64,000 nucleotides of DNA from NCBI GenBank assembly GCA_016716605.1, contig JADJWA010000001.1, forward strand, positions 2,339,001 through 2,403,000, given 5' to 3'. The stretch is from Flavobacteriales bacterium. Lineage in GTDB: Bacteria > Bacteroidota > Bacteroidia > Flavobacteriales_F > PHOS-HE28. The notes under the pieces were generated by a model. The model made no database searches, was not told the DNA's origin, and saw only the letters and a list, made by a program, of their open reading frames with translations. Below, piece by piece: positions 24,833 to 32,675 of the stretch; within the stretch, counting starts at the first letter, position 1; the number at the start of each line of letters is the position of its first letter. Made by a program: the position numbers and the translations under genes.

Positions 24833-27106
24833 ATGAGCCAGATCTTCGACTTGGAAATGATCCGCGCGGTCTATGGCCGCTACCCCGCCCGTATCGCCGC
24901 TGCCCGCAAAGCGGTTGGTAAGCCGCTCACCCTCTCGGAGAAGATCCTCTACGCCCATCTGTGGGACGGCGATGCGAAGACCGCCTTCGGCCGCGGCAAG
25001 GATTACGTCGATTTCGCGCCCGACCGTGTGGCCATGCAGGACGCCACCGCGCAGATGGCCTTGCTGCAGTTCAGCACCACCGGCCGGAAGACCGTTGCTG
25101 TGCCCAGCACCGTGCATTGCGATCACCTGATCCAGGCGCGCGTGGGCGCGAAGCAGGATCTGCAGGACGCGCTGCTGAAGAGCAACGAGGTCTTCAACTT
25201 CCTCGAGAGCATCAGCAACAAATACGGCATCGGCTTCTGGAAGCCGGGCGCCGGCATCATCCACCAAGTGGTGCTGGAGCAGTACGCCTTCCCGGGCGGC
25301 ATGATGATCGGCACCGACAGCCATACGGTGAACGCCGGTGGCCTGGGCATGATCGCCATCGGCGTGGGCGGTGCCGATGCCTGCGACGTGATGAGCGGCC
25401 TCGCTTGGGAACTCAAATGGCCCAAGCTCATCGGTGTGAAGCTCACCGGCAAGCTCAGCGGCTGGGCCAGTCCGAAGGATGTGATCCTGAAGGTGGCGGG
25501 CATCCTCACCGTGAAGGGCGGCACGGGCGCCATCGTGGAGTATTTCGGCCCCGGCGCCGAGAGCATGAGCTGCACGGGCAAGGGCACCATTGCCAACATG
25601 GGCGCGGAGATCGGCGCCACCACCAGCACCTTCAGCTACGACGACTCGATGAGCCGCTACCTGAAGGGAACCGGCCGCGCGGAAGTGGCCGCCATGGCCG
25701 ATGCGATCAAGGAGCACCTGCAAGGCGATCCGGAGGTCTATGCCGATCCGGCGAACTACTTCGATCAGGTCATCGAGATCAACCTGAGCGAATTGGAGCC
25801 CCATGTGAACGGTCCCTTCACGCCGGACCTGGCGCACCCCATCAGCGAGTTCGCCGCAGCCGTGAAGAAGAACGGCTGGCCCGCCAAACTGGAAGTGGGC
25901 CTCATCGGATCATGCACCAACAGCAGCTACGAGGACCTTACCCGCAGCGCCTCGCTCGCGCAGCAGGCCATCGACAAGAAGCTGAAGGCGAAGAGCGAAT
26001 TCACCATCACGCCGGGCAGCGAAGTGGTCCGCTACACCGCTGAGCGCGATGGCCTGCTGAAGACCTTCGATGCCATGGGCGGCGTGGTGCTCGCGAATGC
26101 CTGCGGCCCATGCATCGGCCAGTGGGCGCGCCACACCGATGACCCGAACCGGAAGAACTCGATCATCACCAGCTTCAACCGCAACTTCGCGAAGCGCAAC
26201 GATGGCAATGCCAACACGCACGCCTTCGTCGCCAGTCCGGAGATCGTCACTGCGCTGGCCATCGCCGGAGATCTCACCTTCAATCCGCTCACCGATTCGC
26301 TGATCAACGAGGAGGGCGTGAGCGTGAAGCTTGATGAGCCGAAAGGCCTGGAGTTGCCCCCGAAGGGCTTCAGCGTGCAGGACCCCGGCTACAAGGCCCC
26401 CGCCGCCGATGGCAGCGCCGTGAAGGTGGAAGTGAAGCCCGACAGCGAGCGCCTTCAGCTCCTCGAGCCCTTCCCCGCGTGGAACGGCAAGAACATCTCC
26501 GATGCCGTGGTGCTGATCAAGGCCAAGGGCAAGTGCACCACCGACCATATCAGCATGGCCGGTCCTTGGCTGCGCTACCGCGGCCACTTGGACAACATCA
26601 GCAACAATACGCTGATCGGTGCCACCAACGCCTTCAATGGAGAGACCGACAAGGTGAAGAGCCAATTGACCGGCGAATACGGACCGGTACCGGCCACCCA
26701 GCGCGGCTACAAAGCCGCTGGCGTTCCCAGCATCATCGTGGGCGACCACAACTACGGCGAGGGCTCATCGCGTGAGCATGCCGCCATGCAGCCGCGCCAC
26801 CTCGGCGTGAGCGCCGTACTGGTGAAGAGCTTCGCGCGCATCCACGAGACCAATTTGAAGAAGCAGGGTATGCTCGCCCTCACCTTCGCCAACGAAGCCG
26901 ATTACGACAAGATCCAGGAGGACGACCGCATCGACTTCACGGACCTCACCGCCTTCGCGCCGGGCAAGCCGCTGACCCTTGTCTTCAAGCACAAGGGCGG
27001 CAGCAGCGACACCATCGCCTGCAACCACACCTACAATGCCCAGCAGATCGAGTGGTTCAAGTCTGGCGGCGCGCTGAACATCATCCGGGCGCAGCAGAAG
27101 GGCTGA
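24833..27106 (+). CDS. Aconitate hydratase
   Basis: 757 residues, full length, of the mitochondrial-type aconitase branch common in Bacteroidota. It interconverts citrate and isocitrate in the citric-acid cycle. N-terminal substrate segments VPSTVHCDH and IGTDSHTVNAGGLGM; the [4Fe-4S] cysteines are in GSCTNSSYEDL and ANACGPCIGQW. The swivelling C-terminal domain has TDHISMAGPWLRYRGH and DHNYGEGSSREHAA. The ATG at 24833 follows a TTG that would add one residue. A strong hairpin terminator follows. Confidence 0.95.
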   Translation: MSQIFDLEMIRAVYGRYPARIAAARKAVGKPLTLSEKILYAHLWDGDAKTAFGRGKDYVDFAPDRVAMQDATAQMALLQFSTTGRKTVAVPSTVHCDHLIQARVGAKQDLQDALLKSNEVFNFLESISNKYGIGFWKPGAGIIHQVVLEQYAFPGGMMIGTDSHTVNAGGLGMIAIGVGGADACDVMSGLAWELKWPKLIGVKLTGKLSGWASPKDVILKVAGILTVKGGTGAIVEYFGPGAESMSCTGKGTIANMGAEIGATTSTFSYDDSMSRYLKGTGRAEVAAMADAIKEHLQGDPEVYADPANYFDQVIEINLSELEPHVNGPFTPDLAHPISEFAAAVKKNGWPAKLEVGLIGSCTNSSYEDLTRSASLAQQAIDKKLKAKSEFTITPGSEVVRYTAERDGLLKTFDAMGGVVLANACGPCIGQWARHTDDPNRKNSIITSFNRNFAKRNDGNANTHAFVASPEIVTALAIAGDLTFNPLTDSLINEEGVSVKLDEPKGLELPPKGFSVQDPGYKAPAADGSAVKVEVKPDSERLQLLEPFPAWNGKNISDAVVLIKAKGKCTTDHISMAGPWLRYRGHLDNISNNTLIGATNAFNGETDKVKSQLTGEYGPVPATQRGYKAAGVPSIIVGDHNYGEGSSREHAAMQPRHLGVSAVLVKSFARIHETNLKKQGMLALTFANEADYDKIQEDDRIDFTDLTAFAPGKPLTLVFKHKGGSSDTIACNHTYNAQQIEWFKSGGALNIIRAQQKG

Positions 27107-27130
27107 GCTCATTCGCCATCTGAAATGAAG

Positions 27131-27154
27131 AAAGCCCCTCCGAAGAGGGGCTTT
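27131..27154. terminator. Bidirectional rho-independent-like terminator
   Basis: AAAGCCCCTC, loop CGAA, GAGGGGCTTT: a perfect 10-bp stem with A-rich left and T-rich right sides, between the convergent aconitase gene and the gene ending at 27177. Confidence 0.9.
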
Positions 27155-27176
27155 CCTTTGTCACTGATCAACTCGA

Positions 27177-27836
27177 CTAGTTGTCCCAGCCGAAGAACCA
27201 CATGAACGAGAGCTGATTCCCGGTATTCAGCGTGATCGTGGCGGCTTCGAATTCGGTATCGTCATCCTTGCTGATGTCCGTGAGGCCAAGGAAGCCGCGA
27301 TACCCTACGCCCCAGCCGGCTTCGTTGATGTAACCAAGGCCGTAGGTCCAGCCGAAGTCCGTGCCGTTCAGGTAATCCTTGTACTTCTCCTTGATCTGAT
27401 TTCCGCTCCCGTCAACGCTGTCGAATTCGCTTTCTCCATCAACACTGGCACCGAGCAGGAATGCGAGGTAGGGTCCGGTCTCGAAGTACAGGCCGAAGTT
27501 CAAGCGGTAGCGCGCCTGGATCGGGACGCTGAGGTAGCTGATGGAATAGGGCAGTGTTTCCGTGCCCCCGTTCGCATTGATCGTCTCGTACTTAGCGCCT
27601 TGGCCGCTGTACAGCAGCTCAGCGAGAATGGAGAAATTCCCATTCCGACCTAGCCCGTAATTGGCGATTCCGCCCAGGTGCAGCCCGAGTTTGCTCTTGC
27701 TCACGTAACCGCTCTCGTTGCTTGGAAGATTGGTGATGTTCAACCCGGCCTTCGCGCCGAACTTCAGGCCCTCGCCTTGGGCCATTGCACCGGTGCCGAT
27801 GGCCGCAGCGCTGAGGATGGTAAGCAGTCGTTTCAT
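27177..27836 (-). CDS. PorT-like outer-membrane beta-barrel protein
   Basis: 219 residues. Signal peptide 1-20 (ending GAMAQ). The mature protein has the pattern of PorT/OMP_b-brl_2 barrels: LKFGAKAGLNITNL, FSILAELLYSGQGAKY, ISYLSVPIQARYRLNFGLYFETGPYLAFLLGA, YGLGYINEAGWGVGYRGFLGL, ending in NQLSFMWFFGWDN with the aromatic residues of an outer-membrane barrel. It is embedded in the outer membrane; role unknown. The ATG at 27836 gives a normal signal peptide, whereas an upstream in-frame ATG at 27929 lies beyond the promoter motif. Confidence 0.85.
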   Translation of the reverse strand: MKRLLTILSAAAIGTGAMAQGEGLKFGAKAGLNITNLPSNESGYVSKSKLGLHLGGIANYGLGRNGNFSILAELLYSGQGAKYETINANGGTETLPYSISYLSVPIQARYRLNFGLYFETGPYLAFLLGASVDGESEFDSVDGSGNQIKEKYKDYLNGTDFGWTYGLGYINEAGWGVGYRGFLGLTDISKDDDTEFEAATITLNTGNQLSFMWFFGWDN

Positions 27837-27860
27837 GTGTTGTGATTTGTGTTTGGGCGG

Positions 27861-27868
27861 GCAATATA
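27861..27868 (-). promoter_or_regulatory. Promoter motif TATATTGC for the barrel gene
   Basis: Minus-strand variant of TAnnTTTG, 24 nt before the ATG at 27836. Confidence 0.45.
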
Positions 27869-27944
27869 GGCTAGTCGTCTGTGCAGATGCACTGAGCTTG
27901 GGCACGGTGCTTGCCAAGCGCGCCCCCATCTTACGGGCACGCGC

Positions 27945-27952
27945 TACTTTCG
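27945..27952 (+). promoter_or_regulatory. Promoter motif TACTTTCG for the OmpA-like gene
   Basis: It ends 27 nt before the ATG at 27980 and lies inside the longer in-frame extension, which is therefore rejected. Confidence 0.6.
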
Positions 27953-27979
27953 CCCGCCTCGCATCTAAAGCACCAGCAC

Positions 27980-29143
27980 ATGCGCCATTTCACCATCGTT
28001 CTCGCATTCGCCGCCCTCAATTCCGCCTTGGCCCAGCCCATCGACACCGCCCGCACCTGGGTGGTGAACGGCGACTTCGAGCAGTGGGAGGGCAAATCGA
28101 AGCTCAAGCGCCCGGGCGGCATCCAGTACGCCAAGGGCTGGAGCAGCGCCACCAGCAAGAAGGCCGACCTTTTCAGCGAGGTGGCCACGGTGGAGAGCAC
28201 GGTGAGCACCCCAAAGAACTTCGCCGGCGAGCAGATGGCCCTGAGCGGCAGCAACTACGCCGGCGTGCGCTGGTGGAGCTACCAGAACAAGGAGCCGCGC
28301 ACCTATATCCAGTCGCAGCTCAAGAGCAAGATGAAGAAGGATTCGCTTTACTGCGTGCGCTTCTACGTGAGCCTCGGCGATCTGAGCAAGTACGCCACCG
28401 GCGAGCTCGGCGCCTGGTTCAGCAAGGACAAGACGGAGAAAGACGATCCCGCCAGCCTCACGTACGAGGTGACCGTGCCTAGCGTGCGCACCAAGATCTA
28501 CAACGACATGTTCAGCTGGCAGGGCGTATGCGGTACCTACGAGAGCAAGGGCAACGAGGAGTGGATGATCATCGGGAACTTCGCCGCCACCGAGAAAACG
28601 GACAACACGAAGTCCAAGCGGCCCAAGGGCGAGACGCGTCCGCAGGTCTTCAGCGCCTACTACTACATCGACAATGTGGAGGTATATCCGGTGAAGAACC
28701 GCAATTCCTGCTCCTGCGAGCAGCTCAAGGATGCCGAGAGCGAGTACATCTTCAGCCGCAAGGGCGTCACCCCTCCCGGCCTGAAGCCGAAGGATCGGGC
28801 CGAGCGCCAGACCATTTATTTCAAGCGCTTCCAGCGCAACATCGATCCCAGCATGGAGCCCTGGCTGGAGGACATCAAGAAGGCCATGACCGAGGATCCC
28901 GCCATGCGCATCGAGCTCACCGGCCACTTCGACGCCACCGAGATGGACCGCACGCGCATCCGCCCCGACCTGGCCGAACTCTCGAAGGAGCGCGCCGAGG
29001 CCGTTCGCGATGCGCTGGTGGAGATGGGCATCGATGCCGGGCGGATCACAGTGAGCCACAAGGATGCCAGCGAACCAGCCGATGACAGCGGCAACGAGGT
29101 GGGCATGAGCAAGAACCGGCGCGTTACCGTGGTGGTGAAGTAG
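27980..29143 (+). CDS. OmpA-family protein with N-terminal carbohydrate-binding-like domain
   Basis: 387 residues. Signal peptide 1-18 (ending ALAQ). Residues about 25-230 begin WVVNGDFEQWEG and run to AYYYIDNVEVYP, the pattern of jelly-roll domains found in Bacteroidota exported proteins. A Cys pair (NSCSCEQL) leads into the C-terminal OmpA-like peptidoglycan-binding domain: IYFKRFQRNIDPSMEPWLEDIKKAM, IELTGHFDATE, LSKERAEAVRDALVEMGIDAGRITV, MSKNRRVTVVV. It probably links an outer-membrane or periplasmic domain to the cell wall. Confidence 0.85.
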   Translation: MRHFTIVLAFAALNSALAQPIDTARTWVVNGDFEQWEGKSKLKRPGGIQYAKGWSSATSKKADLFSEVATVESTVSTPKNFAGEQMALSGSNYAGVRWWSYQNKEPRTYIQSQLKSKMKKDSLYCVRFYVSLGDLSKYATGELGAWFSKDKTEKDDPASLTYEVTVPSVRTKIYNDMFSWQGVCGTYESKGNEEWMIIGNFAATEKTDNTKSKRPKGETRPQVFSAYYYIDNVEVYPVKNRNSCSCEQLKDAESEYIFSRKGVTPPGLKPKDRAERQTIYFKRFQRNIDPSMEPWLEDIKKAMTEDPAMRIELTGHFDATEMDRTRIRPDLAELSKERAEAVRDALVEMGIDAGRITVSHKDASEPADDSGNEVGMSKNRRVTVVVK

Positions 29144-29159
29144 GGGGCGTGAATGCCTT

Positions 29160-29203
29160 GGTGCGAGGTGCTAAGGTGCAGTGGTGCTAAGGTGCAACGG
29201 TGC
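29160..29203 (+). repeat. Octamer tandem array (GGTGCnnn), left
   Basis: GGTGC recurs at 29160, 29167, 29175, 29183, 29191 and 29199, a period of 8 (first step 7), with units GGTGCTAA and GGTGCAGT alternating. The reverse-complement array lies at 29724-29760. Confidence 0.75.
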
Positions 29204-29248
29204 GCTTGGCGTTGGCCGGGGACAGAAAGTCGTTCGCGGTGTGATTGC

Positions 29249-29256
29249 TAGCTTGC
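29249..29256 (+). promoter_or_regulatory. Promoter motif TAGCTTGC for the four-helix gene
   Basis: It ends 16 nt before the ATG at 29273, so the gene carries its own promoter between the two octamer arrays. Confidence 0.4.
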
Positions 29257-29272
29257 GTAAAAGCCCACGCAC

Positions 29273-29629
29273 ATGGCAGCCTTCAAGGACTTCGAGGAGA
29301 TCGTCGCTTGGCAACGAGCAATCGACCTCAGTGCTTCGGTCTACCCACGGTTCAAAGACCATCGGGATTTCGGTTTCCGAGACCAGATCCTTCGGGCCAG
29401 TGTTTCCGTGGCGAACAACATCGCCGAGGGATTCAACAGCGGCTCGAACCGGAAGTTCCGCTTTTACCTGACCATTGCCAGAAGCTCGTGCGATGAAGTG
29501 CGTTCGATGGTGATCCTGGCCGAGCGGATCGGTTACTTGAAGAGGGAAGAGGTCGAGGTGCTTCGGACGGAGTGCATGCGGTTGAACGGAACCATCCTTT
29601 CGCTGATCAAATCCATGCGGGTGGACTGA
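29273..29629 (+). CDS. Four-helix-bundle protein (S23/Avd-like)
   Basis: 118 residues. The pattern FKDFEEIVAWQRAIDLSASVY, then DQILRASVSVANNIAEGFNSGSNRKFRFYLTIARSSCDEVRSMVILA, is diagnostic of the bacterial four-helix-bundle (S23-intervening-sequence) family, related to the accessory Avd protein of diversity-generating retroelements. No reverse transcriptase or template repeat is nearby, so a retroelement role is not supported. These genes are often scattered in Bacteroidota genomes. Here it sits between two inverted octamer arrays, which suggests a small movable unit. Confidence 0.88.
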   Translation: MAAFKDFEEIVAWQRAIDLSASVYPRFKDHRDFGFRDQILRASVSVANNIAEGFNSGSNRKFRFYLTIARSSCDEVRSMVILAERIGYLKREEVEVLRTECMRLNGTILSLIKSMRVD

Positions 29630-29723
29630 ATCAAGAGCTGGGCGGAGTGACTGGAGCCTTTGGCATATTAAGCTGGCTGGCCCTGATGAACGAATAGGAT
29701 TAAGGCCCATCCAAGGCCGTTGT

Positions 29724-29760
29724 GCACCTTGGCACCCTGGCACCTTGGCACTGGAGCACC
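29724..29760 (-). repeat. Octamer tandem array (GCACCnnn), right
   Basis: GCACC recurs at 29724, 29732, 29740 and 29756, with a degenerate GCACT at 29748, again with period 8 and units such as GCACCTTG. This is the reverse complement of the left array. It ends 4 nt before the start of the next gene. Confidence 0.75.
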
Positions 29761-29764
29761 GTAC

Positions 29765-31129
29765 ATGAGCACGAAGAACGACCCCAAGGTCATCCGCGCA
29801 TGGACCTTCTACGATTGGGCCAACTCAGTCTATTCGCTCACGATCACGAGCGCGGTGTTCCCGATCTTCTATGCGGCCATCACCAAAGGCGAGGAAGGGG
29901 AAGATCTGGTGCTGAACAGCGCCATCGGCATCCCTGCTCAGTCGCTCTATTCGTATGCCCTCTCGGCGGGCTTCCTGATCGTGGCGGTGATCGCCCCCTT
30001 GCTCAGCGGCATCGCCGACAGCCGCGGCAACAAGCTCGCATTCCTCAAGGGGTTCTGCTACCTCGGCGCAATGTCCTGCGCGGGCCTGGCTTTCTTCACC
30101 CTCGAAGGCATTTGGTGGGGCCTGGGCCTTGTGGCGCTTGCCTGCATCGGCTTCAGTGGCAGCCTCGTGTTCTACGATGCCTTCCTTGTTGATATCGCCG
30201 GCAAGGACCAACACGACAAGGTGAGCGCGCGCGGTTACACCATGGGCTACATCGGTAGCGTGATCCTGCTCGTCATCAACCTGCTCATGGTGATGAAGCC
30301 CGATTGGTTCTCCCTGCCGAAGAGCATCACCATCGGCGATGTGACATACGGCGGCGTGCCAGCACGGGTCACCTTCATCACGGTCGGCCTCTGGTGGGCG
30401 GGCTTCGCGCAGATCGCTTTCCGTCGCCTGCCCAAGCGCACGCCCGCAGCCGATGGCCGCGATGGCGTGCTCTGGAGCGGCTACCGTGAATTGCGCAAGG
30501 TGTGGCGGCAGCTCATGTCCACAGTAAGGCTGAAGCGCTACCTGCTGGCCTTCTTCGTCTTCAACATGGGCATCCAAACGGTGATGTACCTCGCCGTGAT
30601 CTTCGCCGAGCACGAGATCAAGACCGTGGACGAGTACGGTGAAGTGGCACCCATTGCACCGGAGAGCCTCATCATCAGCATCCTTCTCATCCAGCTGGTC
30701 GCGGCCCTCGGTGCTGCGCTCTTCGTGCGGCTCAGCGCGCGCTTCGGGAACATCCGCGCCCTGGCCATCGGCGTGGCGGTGTGGGTAGGCATCTGCACGG
30801 CCGCCTACTTCACGCGGTGGACGCATGAGTTCTACATCCTGGCAAGCTGCGTGGGCCTGGTGATGGGCGGTTGCCAAGCACTGGCCCGCAGCACCTACGC
30901 CAAGTTCCTGCCAGAAACGAATGACACGGCCTCCTACTTCAGTTTCTACGACGTGAGCTACTACGTGGGCACTGTGCTGGGCACCATGATCTTCGGCGTG
31001 GTGTTCCAGCTCACCAATGACCTGCGCAACACGGCGATCGCGTTGTGCACCTTCTTCATCCTAGGCCTTGTGTTACTGCTGCGCGTGCCGAAGGAGGAGG
31101 TGCGAATCTCAGAGGCCGGAGTGGCCTGA
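29765..31129 (+). CDS. MFS transporter, UMF1/Atg22-like
   Basis: 454 residues, about 12 membrane helices. The N-terminus VIRAWTFYDWANSVYSLTITSAVFPIFY is the signature of the UMF1 family, whose eukaryotic member Atg22 exports vacuolar amino acids. Other motifs: LLSGIADSRGNKLAFLK, GFSGSLVFYDAFLVDIA and MGGCQALARSTYAKFLP. It is an inner-membrane transporter with unknown substrate. The ATG at 29765 sits 4 nt after the right octamer array; an in-frame ATG at 29720 would run through the repeats and is rejected. Confidence 0.85.
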   Translation: MSTKNDPKVIRAWTFYDWANSVYSLTITSAVFPIFYAAITKGEEGEDLVLNSAIGIPAQSLYSYALSAGFLIVAVIAPLLSGIADSRGNKLAFLKGFCYLGAMSCAGLAFFTLEGIWWGLGLVALACIGFSGSLVFYDAFLVDIAGKDQHDKVSARGYTMGYIGSVILLVINLLMVMKPDWFSLPKSITIGDVTYGGVPARVTFITVGLWWAGFAQIAFRRLPKRTPAADGRDGVLWSGYRELRKVWRQLMSTVRLKRYLLAFFVFNMGIQTVMYLAVIFAEHEIKTVDEYGEVAPIAPESLIISILLIQLVAALGAALFVRLSARFGNIRALAIGVAVWVGICTAAYFTRWTHEFYILASCVGLVMGGCQALARSTYAKFLPETNDTASYFSFYDVSYYVGTVLGTMIFGVVFQLTNDLRNTAIALCTFFILGLVLLLRVPKEEVRISEAGVA

Positions 31130-31139
31130 GGCATCTTCC

Positions 31140-31961
31140 TCACCCCAGCGCAACATCCAATATCATCATCACGATGAAGCCGCCGATGAAGCCGAGGGTG
31201 GCGATGTCGGTGTACTTATCCTGCTGCGTCTCGGGGATCACCTCCTCCACCACCACGTAGATCATGGCGCCAGCGGCGAAGGCCAGCGCATACGGCAGCA
31301 CGCTCTGCATATGGATCACGGCCACTGCCCCGATCACGCCGGCCACCGGTTCCACGATGGCGCTCAGCTGCCCGTACCAGAAGCTGCGCAGCTTGCTCAC
31401 GCCTTGGCGGCGCAGGGGCATGCTCACCGCGAAGCCTTCCGGGAAGTTCTGCAGGCCGATGCCGATGGCCAGCGCCACCGCGCCGCCGATGCTGGCTTCG
31501 GGCATGCCCGCCGCCACGCCGCCGAAGAGCACGCCGACTGCCAGTCCCTCTGGGATGTTGTGCAAGGTGATCGCCAGCACCAGCAGGGTGGTGCGGTGCC
31601 AATTGGTATGCGGGCCTTCGCTGCGGCTGGGGTCGAAGTTGATGTGGAGGTGGGGCAGCACCTTGTCCAGGGCGAAGAGGAAGAGGGCGCCGGCCGCGAA
31701 TCCGATGGCGGGCGCGAGCCACGGGATGTTGCCGAGGCGCTCGCTGATCTCGATGCTGGGCGTGAGCAGGCTCCAGAAGCTGGCCGCTACCATCACGCCG
31801 CCGGTGAAGCCCAGCATGCCATCGAGCCATTTGCGCGAGGCATTGCCGAAGAAGAAGACCAGGCCAGCGCCCGCTGCGGTGACGAGCCATGTAAAGGCGG
31901 TGGCTAGGAAGGCGCCCAGCACCGGGTCGATTCGCCCGAAGAAGTCGAGGATGTCGTTCAT
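31140..31961 (-). CDS. ZIP family metal transporter (GufA-type)
   Basis: 273 residues, eight predicted helices. Helix 4 has LLVLAITLHNIPEGLAVGVLFGG and helix 5 has GIGLQNFPEGFAVSMPLR, the paired HNxPEG / QNxPEG metal sites of ZIP proteins; helix 8 region includes VVVEEVIPE. A His-containing loop (LPHLHINFDPSRSEGPHTNWH) lies between helices 3 and 4. It imports divalent metal ions such as zinc, manganese or iron. Its ATG overlaps the TGA of the DtxR-like gene by 4 nt, so both are made from one mRNA. Confidence 0.9.
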   Translation of the reverse strand: MNDILDFFGRIDPVLGAFLATAFTWLVTAAGAGLVFFFGNASRKWLDGMLGFTGGVMVAASFWSLLTPSIEISERLGNIPWLAPAIGFAAGALFLFALDKVLPHLHINFDPSRSEGPHTNWHRTTLLVLAITLHNIPEGLAVGVLFGGVAAGMPEASIGGAVALAIGIGLQNFPEGFAVSMPLRRQGVSKLRSFWYGQLSAIVEPVAGVIGAVAVIHMQSVLPYALAFAAGAMIYVVVEEVIPETQQDKYTDIATLGFIGGFIVMMILDVALG

Positions 31962-32614
31962 GCGGATTCAACTTGCAGATGGTGGCTCACGTCCTTGCTA
32001 AGGCTGAAGGCGGCGCCGCGCTGCGGTTTCACATCCATGCTGCCATCGAAGGCATGCACCTCCTGGATCGCGAGCTCGCTGCCGATGCGCAGGCCTTTGG
32101 CGTCGAGCAGGCGCAGCAGGCCATCGGTGGTCTCGCTCACGGCGGCGATGCGCACCTGCTCGCCTGCCTTGCACGCGTCGAGGCGCTTGGTCCGGCGCTC
32201 GCGGATGCGGCCGTTACGGTCAGGGATGGGATCGCCATGAGGGTCAAAGGCCGGCTTGCCGAGGTAGGCATCGAGCTTGTCGGTGAGCTTTTCGCTGGCC
32301 ACGTGCTCGAGCTGTTCGGCCACTTCGTGCACCTCGTCCCAGCCGAAGCCGAGGCGGTCCACCAGGAAGGTCTCCCAGAGCCGGTGCTTGCGCACGAGCT
32401 GCAAGGCGAGGGCCTGTCCCTTGGCCGTGAGCTTCACGCCGTAATAGGGCTCGTGCTTGAGCCAGCCCTTATCCGCGAGTTTCTTGAGCATGTCCGTGAC
32501 GCTGCTCGCCTTGGTGCGCAGGCGCTCGGCGATGTCCTTGTTGGAGGCGCGGTCGGCCTCCTGCAAGAGGGCGTACACGGCCTTGATATGGTCCTCTTCG
32601 CTGCGGGTGAGCAT
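31958..32614 (-). CDS. DtxR/MntR-family metal-dependent regulator
   Basis: 218 residues. N-terminal winged helix (SEEDHIKAVYALLQ, RLRTKASSVTDMLKKLADKGWL), dimerisation and metal-binding domain with the ligand helix WDEVHEVAEQLEHVASEKL and GDPIPD, and a C-terminal FeoA/SH3-like domain from about residue 150. Such proteins repress metal-uptake genes when Mn2+ or Fe2+ is bound. It forms an operon with the ZIP transporter and is divergent from a TonB receptor; the likely operator lies between them. Confidence 0.9.
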   Translation of the reverse strand: MLTRSEEDHIKAVYALLQEADRASNKDIAERLRTKASSVTDMLKKLADKGWLKHEPYYGVKLTAKGQALALQLVRKHRLWETFLVDRLGFGWDEVHEVAEQLEHVASEKLTDKLDAYLGKPAFDPHGDPIPDRNGRIRERRTKRLDACKAGEQVRIAAVSETTDGLLRLLDAKGLRIGSELAIQEVHAFDGSMDVKPQRGAAFSLSKDVSHHLQVESA

Positions 32615-32624
32615 GATTCTGCGT

Positions 32625-32632
32625 CAAAAGTA
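32625..32632 (-). promoter_or_regulatory. Promoter motif TACTTTTG for the dtxR-like operon
   Basis: Exact TAnnTTTG on the minus strand, 10 nt before the ATG at 32614. Confidence 0.65.
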
Positions 32633-32641
32633 GAAAAAAAA

Positions 32642-32655
32642 TTAGACAGGACTAA
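32642..32655. promoter_or_regulatory. Possible DtxR-type operator
   Basis: TTAGACAGGACTAA: arms TTAG and CTAA, plus an inner C..G pair, resemble DtxR/IdeR/MntR half-sites (TTAG...CTAA). It lies between the two divergent promoters, 10 bp from one and 9 bp from the other, and so could block both. Confidence 0.5.
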
Positions 32656-32663
32656 ATTCGTGA

Positions 32664-32671
32664 TAGATTCG
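32664..32671 (+). promoter_or_regulatory. Promoter motif TAGATTCG for the TonB receptor
   Basis: It ends 4 nt before the GTG start at 32676 and supports that start. Confidence 0.5.
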
Positions 32672-32675
32672 CGGC

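Noticed and set aside
29273..29629. Diversity-generating retroelement suggested by the Avd-like gene
   Set aside because: No reverse transcriptase, template repeat or variable repeat was found nearby; the four-helix family is common without retroelements.
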